Shown: in pieces, positions 52,121-62,052 of the stretch
Layout: every line of letters starts with the position of its first letter
Position numbering within the stretch: position 1 is the first letter of the stretch
Assembly (NCBI GenBank): GCA_958295465.1
Contig: OY282353.1
Span: forward strand, 2,719,001 to 2,783,000
DNA length: 64,000 nucleotides
Direction: 5' to 3'
DNA from: an uncultured Gammaproteobacteria bacterium
GTDB taxonomy: Bacteria > Pseudomonadota > Gammaproteobacteria > HK1
Made by a program: the position numbers and the translations under genes
The notes under the pieces: generated by a model
Seen by the model: the letters and a program-made list of their open reading frames with translations, nothing else
Told to the model about the DNA's origin: nothing
The model's database searches: none

Positions 52121-53827
52121 CTACGGCAAGAGGGCGCGGATGCGGCCCACGATGTCGCCGAGCGCCACGTCGGCGCTTTCGGCGTCGCGCCGGTGCCGGT
52201 ATTCCACGGTGCCCGCGTCGAGGCCGCGGTCCCCGATCACGATCCGGTGCGGGATGCCGATCAGCTCCCAGTCCGAGAACATCACTCCGGGCCGCGCCCG
52301 GCGATCATCGAACAGCACCTCGAGGCCGGCGCCGGTCAGCTCCGCGTAGAGCTTCTCCGCCGCCTCGCGCAGCCGCACCGATTTGTGCATGTTCATCGGC
52401 AGCAGGGCGGCGTGGAAGGGCGCAATCGCCGTCGGCCAGATAATTCCCTTCTCGTCGTGGTTCTGCTCGATGGCGGCGGCGACGACCCGGGTGACCCCGA
52501 TCCCGTAGCAGCCCATGACCAGGCGGGTGGCGCGTCCCGCATCGTCGAGGACGACGGCGCCCATCGCTTCGCTGTACTTGTCGCCGAGCTGGAAGATGTG
52601 CCCGACCTCGATCCCGCGGCGGATGGTGATCGGCCCGGACCCGTCCGGGCTCGGATCGCCGTCCACGGCGTTGCGGAGATCGGCGACGGCCGGCTCGGGG
52701 GTGTCCCGGCCCCAGTTCACTCCGGCGAGGTGCTCGCCGTCCCGGTTGGCCCCGCACGCGAAGTCCGCGAGCGCCGCGGCCGACGCATCCGCGATGACCG
52801 GCAGGTCCGTGCCCACCGGCCCCAGCGAGCCGGGGTTGCAGCCGATGACCTCCTTCACCCGTTCGGGCCGGGCGAAGGCGAGCGGCGCGAGCACGCCGTC
52901 GAGCCGCCCCGCCTTGACCGCGTTGAGCTCGTGGTCGCCGCGCAGCACGAGGGCGACGAGGCCGCCGTCTTCGCCCTCGACGAGCAGCGTCTTGATGCAG
53001 CGTTGCGCGGGGATGCCGAGCAGCCCGGCCAGATCCGCGATGGAATGGACCCCCGGAGTATCGACGGTGCGCAGGGTTTCGCCCGGCTCGGGACGCGCCA
53101 AGTCCGGGGACGGTGGACAAGGGACCATCTCGACGTTCGCCGCGAAGCCGCCGCCGGAGAACGCGATGGCGTCCTCGCCGTAGTCGGCGATGACGTGGAA
53201 CTCCTGCGACCGGCTGCCGCCGATCGCGCCGGAGTCGGCGTCGACCACGCGGTAATCGAGCCCGAGCCGCTCGAACGTGCGGCAGTAGGCGTCGTGCATC
53301 GCGAGGTACGAGCGTTCGAGCCCCGCGGGGTCGAGGTCGAACGAGTAGGCGTCCTTCATGATGAATTCGCGCGCGCGCATCACCCCGAAGCGCGGGCGGA
53401 TCTCGTCGCGGAACTTCGTCTGGATCTGGTAGAGGTTGACCGGCAGTTGCCGGTAGCTGCGCACCTCGCGCCGGGCGATGTCGGTAATGACTTCCTCATG
53501 GGTCGGGCCGACGCAGAAATCGCGTTCGTGCCGGTCCTTCAGGCGCAGCAGCTCGGGGCCGAAGTTGCTCCAGCGCCCGGACTCCTCCCAGAGCTCCGCC
53601 GGCTGGATCGCGGGCATCAGGACTTCCTGGGCGCCGGCCGCGTTCATCTCCTCGCGGACGATGGCCTCGACCTTTCGGAGCACGCGCATTCCCAGCGGCA
53701 GCCACGTATAGAGGCCCGAGGCGAGCAGCCGGATCAGGCCGGCCCTGAGCATCAGCCGGTGGCTGACGATCTCGGCTTCCGCCGGCGTTTCCCGCATCGT
53801 CGCGAGAAGCATCTGCGTGCATCGCAT
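52121..53827 (-). CDS. proS: prolyl-tRNA synthetase, bacterial type
   Basis: ProRS charges tRNA(Pro). From ATG 53827 it is 568 residues: class II motif 1 around [24 protein letters not shown], motif 2 ([28 protein letters not shown]) and motif 3 ([17 protein letters not shown]). The insertion editing domain lies between motifs 2 and 3 (about 225-400) with [21 protein letters not shown]. The C-terminal anticodon-binding domain includes [35 protein letters not shown] lies upstream of the start. Confidence 0.98.
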   Translation of the reverse strand: MRCTQMLLATMRETPAEAEIVSHRLMLRAGLIRLLASGLYTWLPLGMRVLRKVEAIVREEMNAAGAQEVLMPAIQPAELWEESGRWSNFGPELLRLKDRHERDFCVGPTHEEVITDIARREVRSYRQLPVNLYQIQTKFRDEIRPRFGVMRAREFIMKDAYSFDLDPAGLERSYLAMHDAYCRTFERLGLDYRVVDADSGAIGGSRSQEFHVIADYGEDAIAFSGGGFAANVEMVPCPPSPDLARPEPGETLRTVDTPGVHSIADLAGLLGIPAQRCIKTLLVEGEDGGLVALVLRGDHELNAVKAGRLDGVLAPLAFARPERVKEVIGCNPGSLGPVGTDLPVIADASAAALADFACGANRDGEHLAGVNWGRDTPEPAVADLRNAVDGDPSPDGSGPITIRRGIEVGHIFQLGDKYSEAMGAVVLDDAGRATRLVMGCYGIGVTRVVAAAIEQNHDEKGIIWPTAIAPFHAALLPMNMHKSVRLREAAEKLYAELTGAGLEVLFDDRRARPGVMFSDWELIGIPHRIVIGDRGLDAGTVEYRHRRDAESADVALGDIVGRIRALLP

Positions 53828-54016
53828 TGGTGTGGACTCCCTGGAGGACGAAACCTCGGGCGGGGTCGGGCGGCCCTCGCCCCGGACGCGGCTATCGTAG
53901 TGGCTGTGCAAGAGGGGCGCTACGGGGAGGGCGCGGAGCGGGGATGGCCGATCCGGTACATTCCTGTAGTATTGCCTGCTTGGCGCAGTTTCCTCAGCCT
54001 GGATTGCAAGGTCGTC

Positions 54017-54055
54017 GGCGCAGTGCGCCGGGAGCCCGCTCCCGCGGGTCTTTCT
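54017..54055 (+). promoter_or_regulatory. overlapping hairpins before ilvI, attenuator-like
   Basis: Three short perfect stems overlap in series: GGCGC-AGT-GCGCC (54017-54029), CGGGAG-CCCG-CTCCCG (54029-54044) and CCCGC-TCCC-GCGGG (54035-54048), the last followed by TCTTTCT. The second and third exclude each other, like an antiterminator and terminator. They lie 16 bases before the AAGGAGG ribosome binding site of ilvI. A leader peptide rich in Leu, Ile or Val is not evident; the only frame across it (ATG 53944) is not enriched in these. Confidence 0.4.
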
Positions 54056-54078
54056 GATACCGAAAGGAGGCAGGGGCG

Positions 54079-55806
54079 GTGGAGCTTTCAGGGTCGCAGA
54101 TACTCATGCAGTTCCTCAAGGACGAGGGTGTGGAGTACCTCTTCGGCTACCCGGGCGGAGCGGTCCTCCACATCTACGACGAGATCTACGCCCAGGACGA
54201 CGTCAAGCACATCCTCGTCCGCCACGAACAGGGCGCGACCCACATGGCCGATGGCTACGCTCGCGCCACGGGGAAACCCGGTGTGGTGCTCGTGACCTCC
54301 GGGCCGGGAGCCACCAACGCGGTTACCGGCATCGCGACCGCCCACATGGACTCCGTTCCGCTGGTGGTGATCACCGGGCAGGTCCCCACCCACGCCATCG
54401 GCAGCGATGCGTTCCAGGAAGTCGATTGCGTGGGGATCACGCGCCCCTGCGTGAAACACAACTTTCTCGTCAAGGACGTCCGGGAGCTCGCCGACACCCT
54501 CAAGAAAGCGTTCTACGTTGCCACCACCGGACGTCCCGGCCCGGTTGTCGTCGACATCCCCAAGGACGTGACCCGGCCCGATCTGAAGATTCCGTACGAG
54601 TATCCGGGCACCGTCGCGATGCGTTCCTACAACCCCGTCATGCGAGGCCACCCGGGGCAGATCAGGAAGGCGCTCGATCTGATCCTGTCCGCGAAGCGTC
54701 CCATGATCTACACCGGCGGCGGCGTCGTTCTGGATGACGCAGCGGATGCGCTCGTCAAGTTCACACGCATACTCGGCTATCCCATCACGAATACGTTGAT
54801 GGGGCTCGGTGCGTATCCCGGAACGGACCCGCAGTTCATCGGCATGCTCGGGATGCACGGAACGTATGAAGCGAACATGGCGATGCACCACTGCGACGTG
54901 CTCATCGGGATCGGGGCCCGCTTCGACGACCGGGTGGTCGGCGACGTGAACAAGTTCTGCCCGGAGGCGCGCATCGTCCACATCGACGTCGATCCCGCGT
55001 CGATCTCGAAGACGGTCAAGGTGCACGTCCCGATCGTGGGCTCCGTCGGGAAGGTGCTCGGCGAGATCAACGGGATGCTGGAGGGATCGAACCGCCGCCC
55101 GGACGGGCAGGCGCTCGCCGAGTGGTGGGAGCGGATTCATCGGTGGAAATCGATCGACTGCCTCGCGTACACGCCTTCCGATACGCTGATCAAGCCGCAG
55201 TCGGTGGTGGAGAAACTCTACGAGGCGACGGGCGGGGATGCCTACGTCACCTCCGACGTCGGGCAGCACCAGATGTGGGCGGCGCAGTTCTACCCCTTCG
55301 ACAAGCCCCGGCGGTGGATCAACTCCGGCGGGCTCGGAACGATGGGATTCGGCATGCCGGCCGCGCTCGGAGTTCAGCTTGCCTGGCCGGATGCGCAGGT
55401 GGCGTGCATCACCGGGGAAGGCAGCATCATCATGTGCATCCAGGAGCTCTCGACGGCCAAGCAGTACGACCTCCCCATCAAGATCGTGAACCTCAACAAC
55501 CGCTACCTCGGGATGGTCCGGCAGTGGCAGGAATTCATGTACGAGAACCGGGAGTCGCACTCGTACCTGGATTCCCTGCCCGACTTCGCGGCGCTTGCCG
55601 AAAGCTTCGGGCACGTCGGGATGACCATCGACAAGCCGGCGGACGTGGAAGGCGCTCTTCGCGAGGCGTTCGCGATGAAGGATCGTCTTGTGTTCATGGA
55701 CTTCATCACCGATCCGGCCGAAAACGTCTATCCCATGATGATGGCGGGGAAAGGCCACAACGAAATGGTGCTCTCGGAGCAGACCCGACAAAGAGAGCTC
55801 GCCTGA
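54079..55806 (+). CDS. ilvI: acetolactate synthase large subunit
   Basis: This ThDP enzyme makes acetolactate or acetohydroxybutyrate for Val, Leu and Ile synthesis. The product is 575 residues starting at GTG 54079 after AAGGAGG (54064-54070). The catalytic Glu lies in [23 protein letters not shown]; the FAD domain and [20 protein letters not shown] follow; the ThDP motif [29 protein letters not shown] starts with G-E-G rather than G-D-G, a common variant in this family. It heads an ilvI-ilvN-pssA run. Confidence 0.96.
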   Translation: MELSGSQILMQFLKDEGVEYLFGYPGGAVLHIYDEIYAQDDVKHILVRHEQGATHMADGYARATGKPGVVLVTSGPGATNAVTGIATAHMDSVPLVVITGQVPTHAIGSDAFQEVDCVGITRPCVKHNFLVKDVRELADTLKKAFYVATTGRPGPVVVDIPKDVTRPDLKIPYEYPGTVAMRSYNPVMRGHPGQIRKALDLILSAKRPMIYTGGGVVLDDAADALVKFTRILGYPITNTLMGLGAYPGTDPQFIGMLGMHGTYEANMAMHHCDVLIGIGARFDDRVVGDVNKFCPEARIVHIDVDPASISKTVKVHVPIVGSVGKVLGEINGMLEGSNRRPDGQALAEWWERIHRWKSIDCLAYTPSDTLIKPQSVVEKLYEATGGDAYVTSDVGQHQMWAAQFYPFDKPRRWINSGGLGTMGFGMPAALGVQLAWPDAQVACITGEGSIIMCIQELSTAKQYDLPIKIVNLNNRYLGMVRQWQEFMYENRESHSYLDSLPDFAALAESFGHVGMTIDKPADVEGALREAFAMKDRLVFMDFITDPAENVYPMMMAGKGHNEMVLSEQTRQRELA

Positions 55807-55825
55807 CCTGCCGGAGTAGCGATCC

Positions 55826-56317
55826 TTGCGTCACATCATCTCGCTTCTGCTCGAGAACGAGCCGGGCGCGCTGAGCCGCGTGGCCGGCCTGTTCTCGGCT
55901 CGCGCCTACAACATCGAATCACTCTCGGTCGCACCGACCGAGGACGAGACCGCGTCCAGGATGACCCTGGTCACGTCGGGGTCGGACGAGATCATCGAGC
56001 AGATCACCAAGCAACTGAACAAGCTCATCGACGTGGTGAAGCTTCTGGACATCACCGGGGACGCGCACGTCGAGCGCGAGATCATGCTGGTCAAGGTGCG
56101 GGTTGCCGGCAGCGCGCGCGAAGAGGTCAAACGGATCGCCGACATCTTCCGGGGCCGCATTCTCGACGTGACGCAATCGACATACATCATCGAGGTCACC
56201 GGTGACGGGACCAAGCTCGATGCCTTCATCAATTCGCTCGACCGGAGTGCGATCATGGAGGTCGTGCGGTCCGGACTCCTCGCGATCGGACGCGGAGAGA
56301 AGGGGCTCAGGCTCTGA
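55826..56317 (+). CDS. ilvN: acetolactate synthase small (regulatory) subunit
   Basis: The small subunit (also called IlvH) binds valine for feedback control and activates the large subunit. The product is 163 residues: an ACT domain (HIISLLLENEPGALSRVAGLFSARAYNIESLSVAPTED) and a C-terminal domain ending DRSAIMEVVRSGLLAIGRGEKGL. The start is TTG 55826, the only start that gives the family N-terminus MRHIISLLLENE. ilvC, which often follows, is absent; pssA comes next. Confidence 0.95.
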   Translation: MRHIISLLLENEPGALSRVAGLFSARAYNIESLSVAPTEDETASRMTLVTSGSDEIIEQITKQLNKLIDVVKLLDITGDAHVEREIMLVKVRVAGSAREEVKRIADIFRGRILDVTQSTYIIEVTGDGTKLDAFINSLDRSAIMEVVRSGLLAIGRGEKGLRL

Positions 56318-56461
56318 GCGCAGCGATGCGGGGGGAGATCGATCCATGTGGCGGCCGGGCAGGAACGGCGGCAATCCTCCGGCGCCGGCGGCCGGGTGGC
56401 TGACCGACGAAGCAGGGACGTTTATCATACGGCCGGTGCCACTCGTTCCGGACGCCTCGCC

Positions 56462-57253
56462 ATGACGGATGCCAACCCCGGGCCGCGCCGCCAGCGCCGC
56501 GGCATCTACCTGCTTCCCAACCTCTTCACCACCGCCGCCCTGTTTGCGGGGTTCTACGCGATCGTCGCGGCGATGGACGCCCGGTTCGAAGCCGCCGCCG
56601 CCGCGATCTTCGTCGCCATGGTGCTCGACGGGGCAGACGGGCGCATCGCGCGAATGACCAACACCCAGAGCGCCTTCGGCGCGGAGTACGATTCGCTCTC
56701 CGACGTCATCTGCTTCGGTCTCGCCCCCGGCCTCATCGTGTACGAGTGGGCGCTGTCGGGCATGGGCAAGCTCGGCTGGGTCGCCGCGTTCTTCTTCACC
56801 GCGGCGGCCGCATTGCGGCTCGCCCGGTTCAACACCCAGCTCGGGACCGCCGACAAGCGGTACTTCCAGGGGCTGCCGTGCCCGGCCGCGGGGGCGACGG
56901 TGGCGGGGCTCGTGTGGTTCGCGAACGACTACGGGTTGCAGGGCGGCGAGATCGCGGCCGTCGCGTTCGCGATGACCGTCGCGATCGCCGGGCTGATGGT
57001 CTCCAACATCAGGTTCCACAGCTTCAAGGATCTGGATCTCCGCGGTCGCGTGCCGTTCATGACGATGCTCGTCGTCGTGGTGCTGTTCGTGTTCGTATCG
57101 AGCGATCCGCCGCTCGTGCTCTTTCTGGGCACGCTCGCCTATGCCGCGTCCGGGCCGGTGCTCACGTTGTGGAGCATTCGCAAGCGTCGCGCCAGGCGCC
57201 GCGCGGGCGCCGGGGGCGCCGGCGAGCCGCCTCGCGACGTCGGGACGGATTGA
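56462..57253 (+). CDS. pssA: CDP-diacylglycerol-serine O-phosphatidyltransferase
   Basis: PssA makes phosphatidylserine, the precursor of phosphatidylethanolamine. From ATG 56462 the product is 263 residues with several transmembrane helices. The CDP-alcohol phosphotransferase motif D-G-x2-D-G-R-x-A-R...G...D...D is seen in DGADGRIARMTNTQSAFGAE followed by YDSLSD. It is the membrane type II enzyme, not the E. coli peripheral form. It lies 144 bases after ilvN; the C-terminal 30 residues are basic and Gly-rich. Confidence 0.94.
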   Translation: MTDANPGPRRQRRGIYLLPNLFTTAALFAGFYAIVAAMDARFEAAAAAIFVAMVLDGADGRIARMTNTQSAFGAEYDSLSDVICFGLAPGLIVYEWALSGMGKLGWVAAFFFTAAAALRLARFNTQLGTADKRYFQGLPCPAAGATVAGLVWFANDYGLQGGEIAAVAFAMTVAIAGLMVSNIRFHSFKDLDLRGRVPFMTMLVVVVLFVFVSSDPPLVLFLGTLAYAASGPVLTLWSIRKRRARRRAGAGGAGEPPRDVGTD

Positions 57254-57282
57254 GGATCGAGCCTCCCGACCCGGAGATCGAG

Positions 57283-57996
57283 GTGTCGCATCCGTCGCGC
57301 GCCTATCTCGACGCGATCGGGATCCCGATCTGGGTGCGACGCACCGTGCCCCACTCCGCGGGGCAGGTCGGGGCGCCCACCGCAGCGGCCCGGACGGAGG
57401 CCGCGGCGGTTCCCGCGGCTCGGGTGCTGGAGACGATCGATGCGCAGGTGCGTGACTGCCGGAAGTGCGGGCTGCACCGCACGCGCACGCGCACCGTGTT
57501 CGGCGCCGGCCGGCCGGGTGCGGCGTGCATGTTCATCGGAGAGGCCCCGGGAGCGGAGGAGGACGCCCAGGGGGAGCCGTTCGTCGGCCGGGCCGGCAAG
57601 CTGCTCGACGCGATGCTGGCCGCCATCGGCCTCGGGCGCGGCGACGTATACATCGCCAACATCGTCAAGTGCCGGCCGCCGCGCAACCGCGACCCCCACG
57701 CCGACGAGATCACCGCCTGCTCGTCGTATCTCAAGCGCCAGATCGAGGCGGTCGCTCCCCGCCTGCTGGTCGCGACCGGCAGGGTGGCGGCCCAGTCTCT
57801 GCTGTCGACGACCAAGGCGATCGGACATCTACGCGGCCGCACGTTCCGGTACGGAGAAGACCGCCTTCCGGTGCTGGTGATGTACCACCCTGCCTACTTC
57901 CTGCGCAGTCCCCTGGAGAAGCGCAAGGGGTGGGACGATCTGGTGCGGCTGCGAGAAGTGCTCCGCGGCCACCGCCGTATCGAGCGCCTCGGGTGA
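57283..57996 (+). CDS. uracil-DNA glycosylase, family 4 (iron-sulfur)
   Basis: Family-4 glycosylases remove uracil from DNA. From GTG 57283 the product is 237 residues. The four Fe-S Cys are C59, C62, C130 and C146; motif A is [20 protein letters not shown] (GEAPG at 86-90), and the second motif is YHPAYFLR at 201-208. GGAG at 57273-57276 lies 6 bases before GTG 57283; a TTG at 57250 overlapping the pssA stop would add 11 residues. The 30-residue linker after residue 20 is variable. Confidence 0.93.
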   Translation: MSHPSRAYLDAIGIPIWVRRTVPHSAGQVGAPTAAARTEAAAVPAARVLETIDAQVRDCRKCGLHRTRTRTVFGAGRPGAACMFIGEAPGAEEDAQGEPFVGRAGKLLDAMLAAIGLGRGDVYIANIVKCRPPRNRDPHADEITACSSYLKRQIEAVAPRLLVATGRVAAQSLLSTTKAIGHLRGRTFRYGEDRLPVLVMYHPAYFLRSPLEKRKGWDDLVRLREVLRGHRRIERLG

Positions 57997-58766
57997 ACGT
58001 CCTCGCGTTCGACATCGAGACGGTGCCCGACGTCGACTCGGGCCGCCGGCTGCTCGCGCTCGACGGGCTGGACGACACCGATGTCGCGCGGGTCATGCGG
58101 CAGCGCCGGCAGCAGGCGTCGGGGACGGATCTGATGCGCCACCACCTGAACCGGATCGTGGCGATCGCGGTAGTCCTGCGAGCCGGAGAGCGCTTCCGGG
58201 TATGGGCCCTGGGCGGCGCCGAATCTTCGGAAGCCGAGCTGGTGGAGCGGTTCTTCGGCGGGATCGAGCGGTACTCGCCCAATCTCGTATCGTGGAACGG
58301 CGGCGGCTTCGACCTCCCGGTCCTGCACTACCGGGCGTTGCTGCACGGGGTGAGCGCCCCGCGCTACTGGGAGTCCGGCGACGACGAGCAGAGCTTTCGC
58401 TGGAACAACTACCTCAACCGGTTTCACGCGCGGCATACCGATCTCATGGACGTGCTCGCCGGCTACCAGACCCGCGCATTCGCCCCGCTCGACGAGATCG
58501 CGCAGATGCTGGGCTTTCCGGGGAAGCTCGGGATGGACGGCGCCGGGGTGTGGGATGCACACGTGGCCGGCGACGCCGAGCGAATCCGGGCGTACTGCGA
58601 AATCGATGCGCTGAACACGTTTCTCGTCCATCTCCGCTGCGAGCTGATGCGCGGGCGGCTCTCGCGGGACGCCTACGAGCGCGAATGCGAGGTCGTGCGG
58701 GACGCGCTGAGAGACGACGCGCGCGACCATCTCGGGGAGTTTCTCCAGGCGTGGGGATCGCCCTGA
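57993..58766 (+). CDS. predicted 3'-5' exonuclease related to PolB proofreading domain
   Basis: The product is 257 residues from GTG 57993, which overlaps the glycosylase stop (GTGA). DEDD-type residues are Asp7 and Glu9 (LAFDIETVPD), Asp107 (SWNGGGFDLPVLHYR), Asp150 (RHTDLMDVL) and Asp205 (YCEIDALNTF), the order expected for DnaQ/PolB-like exonucleases. LDEIAQMLGFPGKLGMDGAGVW is a family-specific block. No polymerase domain is present. The substrate is not known to me; coupling with a DNA glycosylase suggests a repair role, by inference. Confidence 0.88.
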   Translation: MNVLAFDIETVPDVDSGRRLLALDGLDDTDVARVMRQRRQQASGTDLMRHHLNRIVAIAVVLRAGERFRVWALGGAESSEAELVERFFGGIERYSPNLVSWNGGGFDLPVLHYRALLHGVSAPRYWESGDDEQSFRWNNYLNRFHARHTDLMDVLAGYQTRAFAPLDEIAQMLGFPGKLGMDGAGVWDAHVAGDAERIRAYCEIDALNTFLVHLRCELMRGRLSRDAYERECEVVRDALRDDARDHLGEFLQAWGSP

Positions 58767-58779
58767 TCCCGGGACCGCG

Positions 58780-60120
58780 ATGCTGAAGCCGCCCGGCGCC
58801 GCCACGCCTCGAACCCATACCGTGCACATCCACGACCTCGACCCCAAGGGACGGGGGGCCGGCCGCGCGGACGGGAAGACCACGTTCGTCCATGGTGCGC
58901 TTCCCGGCGAAGAGGTCGTCTGCCGGCGCGTGAGAAGGCGCCGGAACTTCGACGAGGCGGTGGTGCAGGAGGTCGTCGAGCCGTCCCCGGACCGGGTCGA
59001 GCCGAGGTGCCGGTTCTACCAGCGTTGCGGCGGATGCAGCCTCCAGCACCTGTCCTGCGAAGCACAGTTGATCCACAAGCAGCGGATCCTGCTCGCGGCG
59101 CTTTCCACCGCCGGCAACGTCTCTCCACGCGAGGTCATGCCTCCACTGGCCGGCTCGCCCTGGCGGTACCGCCGCAAGGCGCGGCTCGGGGTGCGTTACG
59201 TCGCCGGCCGGTACGGGGCGCTGGCAGGGTTTCGCGAGCGGTTTCCCAACCGGATCGCGGACGTGACCGACTGCGAGGTGCTGGCGGAGCCCCTCGGTCC
59301 GCTGGTCATGCCGTTGCGCGAGTTCCTGGGCTCGTTGCAAGCCAGGGCGAGGATCCCCCAGGTCGAGGTCGCGGCAGGGGAAGGCAGCGCCGTCCTCGTC
59401 ATCCGCCATCTGGATCCGCTCTCGGTGGACGACCTCGAGGCGATCGAGGCGTTCGCGGTCCGGCACGGAGTCGGGATCTGGCTGCAGCCGGGCGGGACGG
59501 ACAGCGCCCGCCCGTTCGTCGATCCGCCGTCGGATCTGCATTACTCCCTCGACGGCGGCGCGATTCGCCTGTCCTTCTCTCCGCTCGACTTCGTCCAGGT
59601 CAATGCCGAGGTGAACCGCGCGCTGGTGCGGCGGGTGGTGTCGATGGTCGATCCCGCTCCGGGAGAGAAGGTGCTCGACGCTTATTGCGGGCTCGGCAAC
59701 TTCAGCCTGCCGCTCGCGGCCCGCGGGGCGGCGGTGACCGGGTTGGAGGCCGGGACGGACATGGTCGATCGCGCGCGTGCCAACGCGGCCGGCAACGCGC
59801 TGCCCGCAGCGTTCCATCGCGCGGATCTCGGCGACGAGGCGGTGGTGCGGGACTGGCTGGGCCGCGGATGGGACAAGCTGCTCATCGACCCGCCGAGGTC
59901 CGGGGCCGAAGTGGTGGTCGAGCACGTCCGCCTCGCGCGCGCGTCGCGCATCGTGTACGTCTCGTGCAGTCCCGACACGCTGGCCCGTGACGCCGCGCGG
60001 CTGGTTCACGTGCACGGCTACCACCTGACCCGCGCCGGGCTCGTGGACATGTTTCCGCATACGAGCCACGTCGAATCGGTGGCGGAATTCGAGACCACCG
60101 GGAACGGCGGTGGAGCTTGA
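58780..60120 (+). CDS. rlmD: 23S rRNA (uracil-1939-C5)-methyltransferase RlmD
   Basis: RlmD (RumA) makes m5U1939 in 23S rRNA. The protein is 446 residues: an N-terminal TRAM domain (about 15-65), the Fe-S ligands C77, C83, C86 and C165, the SAM-binding VLDAYCGLGNFSLPLA, IDPPRSGA, and the catalytic Cys396 in VSCSPDTLARD. It lies 13 bases after the exonuclease gene and 35 before mutL. Confidence 0.95.
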   Translation: MLKPPGAATPRTHTVHIHDLDPKGRGAGRADGKTTFVHGALPGEEVVCRRVRRRRNFDEAVVQEVVEPSPDRVEPRCRFYQRCGGCSLQHLSCEAQLIHKQRILLAALSTAGNVSPREVMPPLAGSPWRYRRKARLGVRYVAGRYGALAGFRERFPNRIADVTDCEVLAEPLGPLVMPLREFLGSLQARARIPQVEVAAGEGSAVLVIRHLDPLSVDDLEAIEAFAVRHGVGIWLQPGGTDSARPFVDPPSDLHYSLDGGAIRLSFSPLDFVQVNAEVNRALVRRVVSMVDPAPGEKVLDAYCGLGNFSLPLAARGAAVTGLEAGTDMVDRARANAAGNALPAAFHRADLGDEAVVRDWLGRGWDKLLIDPPRSGAEVVVEHVRLARASRIVYVSCSPDTLARDAARLVHVHGYHLTRAGLVDMFPHTSHVESVAEFETTGNGGGA

Positions 60121-60155
60121 CGTCGGCGACGCCGGGATGGGGGTGATCGACTGCG

Positions 60156-61961
60156 ATGAATGAACCCGCGGCGCCGGCTCCGATCAGGACCCTGTCGGGG
60201 GTGCTGGCGAACCAGATCGCGGCAGGAGAGGTCGTGGAGCGCCCCGCGTCCGTGGTCAAGGAGCTCGTGGAGAACGCCCTCGATGCGGATGCGAAGACGA
60301 TCGCCATCGAGCTCGAAGTCGGCGGGGCCCGCCTGATCCGGGTGCGCGACGACGGGTTCGGGATCCCCTCCGGGGAGCTCGTACTGGCGCTGTCGCGCCA
60401 CGCGACCAGCAAGATCGCGAGCCTCGACGATCTCGACCGCATCGCGAGCATGGGATTTCGCGGAGAAGCGCTGCCGAGCATCGCCTCGGTGTCGAGGCTC
60501 GTCCTGGAGAGCCGGCCGCGGGACGCGGCCACCGGCGCGCGGGTGCGCGTCGACGGCGGGGTGGTGTCGGCGGTGGAGCCTGCGGCGTCGAAGATCGGGA
60601 CCTCGGTGGAGGTGCGCGATCTGTTCTTCAACGTCCCGGCCCGCCGCAAGTTCCTGCGTACCCCCCGCACCGAGCTCCGCCACGTCGAGGATGCGGTGCG
60701 CCGCCTCGCCCTCGCGCGCCCCGACGTCTCGTTCACGCTCCACCACGATGCCCGCCGGGTGCTGGAGGCGACCCGCCGGATGGAGCCCGCGCGCCGACTC
60801 TCGCGCCTGCTGGGCGAGGAGTTCGCGGCGGGCACGCTGGAGCTCTCCTTCGACGCGGGCGATTTTTCGATACATGGATTCCTGGCTCCGCCGGGCGCGG
60901 CGCGGTCCCGCCCGGACCTTCAGTTCCTCTTCGTGAACGGACGCAGCGTGCGCAACGACGTCGTGCGACACGCGGTCCGGGTCGGGTTCGGCGACACCCT
61001 CGCGAGCGCAGGCCATCCGGCGTTCGTGCTCCACCTCGGCATCGATCCGGCCGCGGTCGACGTCAACGTGCATCCGACCAAGCACGAAGTCCGCTTCCGC
61101 GAGCCCCGCCACGTCCATGACTTCGTCCGCCACGCGATCGCGCGGGTGCTGGGCGGGTTCAGCTCGGAGGCGTCCCCGGAGGCCACCGCCCTGGCGCTCG
61201 ATGCCGGCCCGCCGTCTCCCGGAATCACTGCGCCGGGGCCGGAGGCTGCAACACCGGTGACGGGAACCGCCGTGCCTGGGACCGGCACTGCCGCACCGGG
61301 GACAGGCGGCGGCGCGTCAATGTCTTATCCGACCCATCACCCGGGCGGTGGCGCGCGCCCCGGCGCAGGCCAGGTCCGCGATCATCTCGCCGCGTACGCA
61401 GCGCTGTCGTCGCTCTCCCGCGCCGCGGGGTCCGGCGCAGCCCCCGGGCGGGTACGCCTCGGCGACCACGTGCTCGTCGAAGGCCGCGGGGCGCTTCTGC
61501 TGATCGATCTCTGCGCCGGGCGCCGGGCGCTGGTCCGCGATCGGCTCGATGAAGCCGCGCGGGCGTCCGCCCCGGTGTCGCGGCCGCTGTTGATTCCCCA
61601 TACGCAGGCAGCGCCCGAGGTCGTCGCCGACGCGGTGGACGAGGCGAGCGCATCGCTCCGGTCGCTGGGGGTGGAAATCCGCCGCGGTGCGCCCGGTTCG
61701 ATCACGCTTCGGGCGATCCCCGCGTGCCTCGCGGGAGTCGCGCCGGACAGACTGCTCCATGCCGTCGCCGGCTGGGCGAAAACGTCCGGTCCGGTGGCGA
61801 CGCTCGTCGATGCACTCGCAGCGCTCGCGGAGTCGAGCCCCTTCGATGGCGACACCGACGACGTCATCGACGCGGCGGTCGGGGATCGGCTCAGCGCCGG
61901 GGTGGTCGCCATCGACGAGGCGATGCTGCGCCACTTGTTCGCCGACGCGGCGCGGCGATGA
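60156..61961 (+). CDS. mutL: DNA mismatch repair protein MutL
   Basis: MutL couples mismatch recognition by MutS to strand removal. The product is 601 residues. The GHKL ATPase carries Glu36 in KELVENALDADA, DDGFGI (65-70) and GFRGEAL (100-106); the transducer domain ends with VDVNVHPTKHEVRF. A Pro/Thr/Gly-rich linker follows (about 345-395). In the C-terminal dimerisation domain I see neither a DQHAxxE motif nor a CPHGRP-like motif, so it resembles the MutH-dependent, non-nuclease type of E. coli. Confidence 0.96.
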   Translation: MNEPAAPAPIRTLSGVLANQIAAGEVVERPASVVKELVENALDADAKTIAIELEVGGARLIRVRDDGFGIPSGELVLALSRHATSKIASLDDLDRIASMGFRGEALPSIASVSRLVLESRPRDAATGARVRVDGGVVSAVEPAASKIGTSVEVRDLFFNVPARRKFLRTPRTELRHVEDAVRRLALARPDVSFTLHHDARRVLEATRRMEPARRLSRLLGEEFAAGTLELSFDAGDFSIHGFLAPPGAARSRPDLQFLFVNGRSVRNDVVRHAVRVGFGDTLASAGHPAFVLHLGIDPAAVDVNVHPTKHEVRFREPRHVHDFVRHAIARVLGGFSSEASPEATALALDAGPPSPGITAPGPEAATPVTGTAVPGTGTAAPGTGGGASMSYPTHHPGGGARPGAGQVRDHLAAYAALSSLSRAAGSGAAPGRVRLGDHVLVEGRGALLLIDLCAGRRALVRDRLDEAARASAPVSRPLLIPHTQAAPEVVADAVDEASASLRSLGVEIRRGAPGSITLRAIPACLAGVAPDRLLHAVAGWAKTSGPVATLVDALAALAESSPFDGDTDDVIDAAVGDRLSAGVVAIDEAMLRHLFADAARR

Positions 61962-62052
61962 CCGGATGCGGCTCGTCGCGGCATGCGGCGCCCGCGGACG
62001 TGGCAATACGAATGCCCGCGGACACTGAAGCTCCACCCCACGGACCAACCCC

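Noticed and set aside
53944..54057. Short frame before ilvI considered as an attenuation leader peptide
   Set aside because: It contains few Leu, Ile or Val codons and no run of them, so it lacks the control codons expected of an ilv leader.
52193..54295. A 700-codon frame antisense to proS running into ilvI
   Set aside because: proS is well supported with all class II motifs; the opposite frame is a bias artefact.
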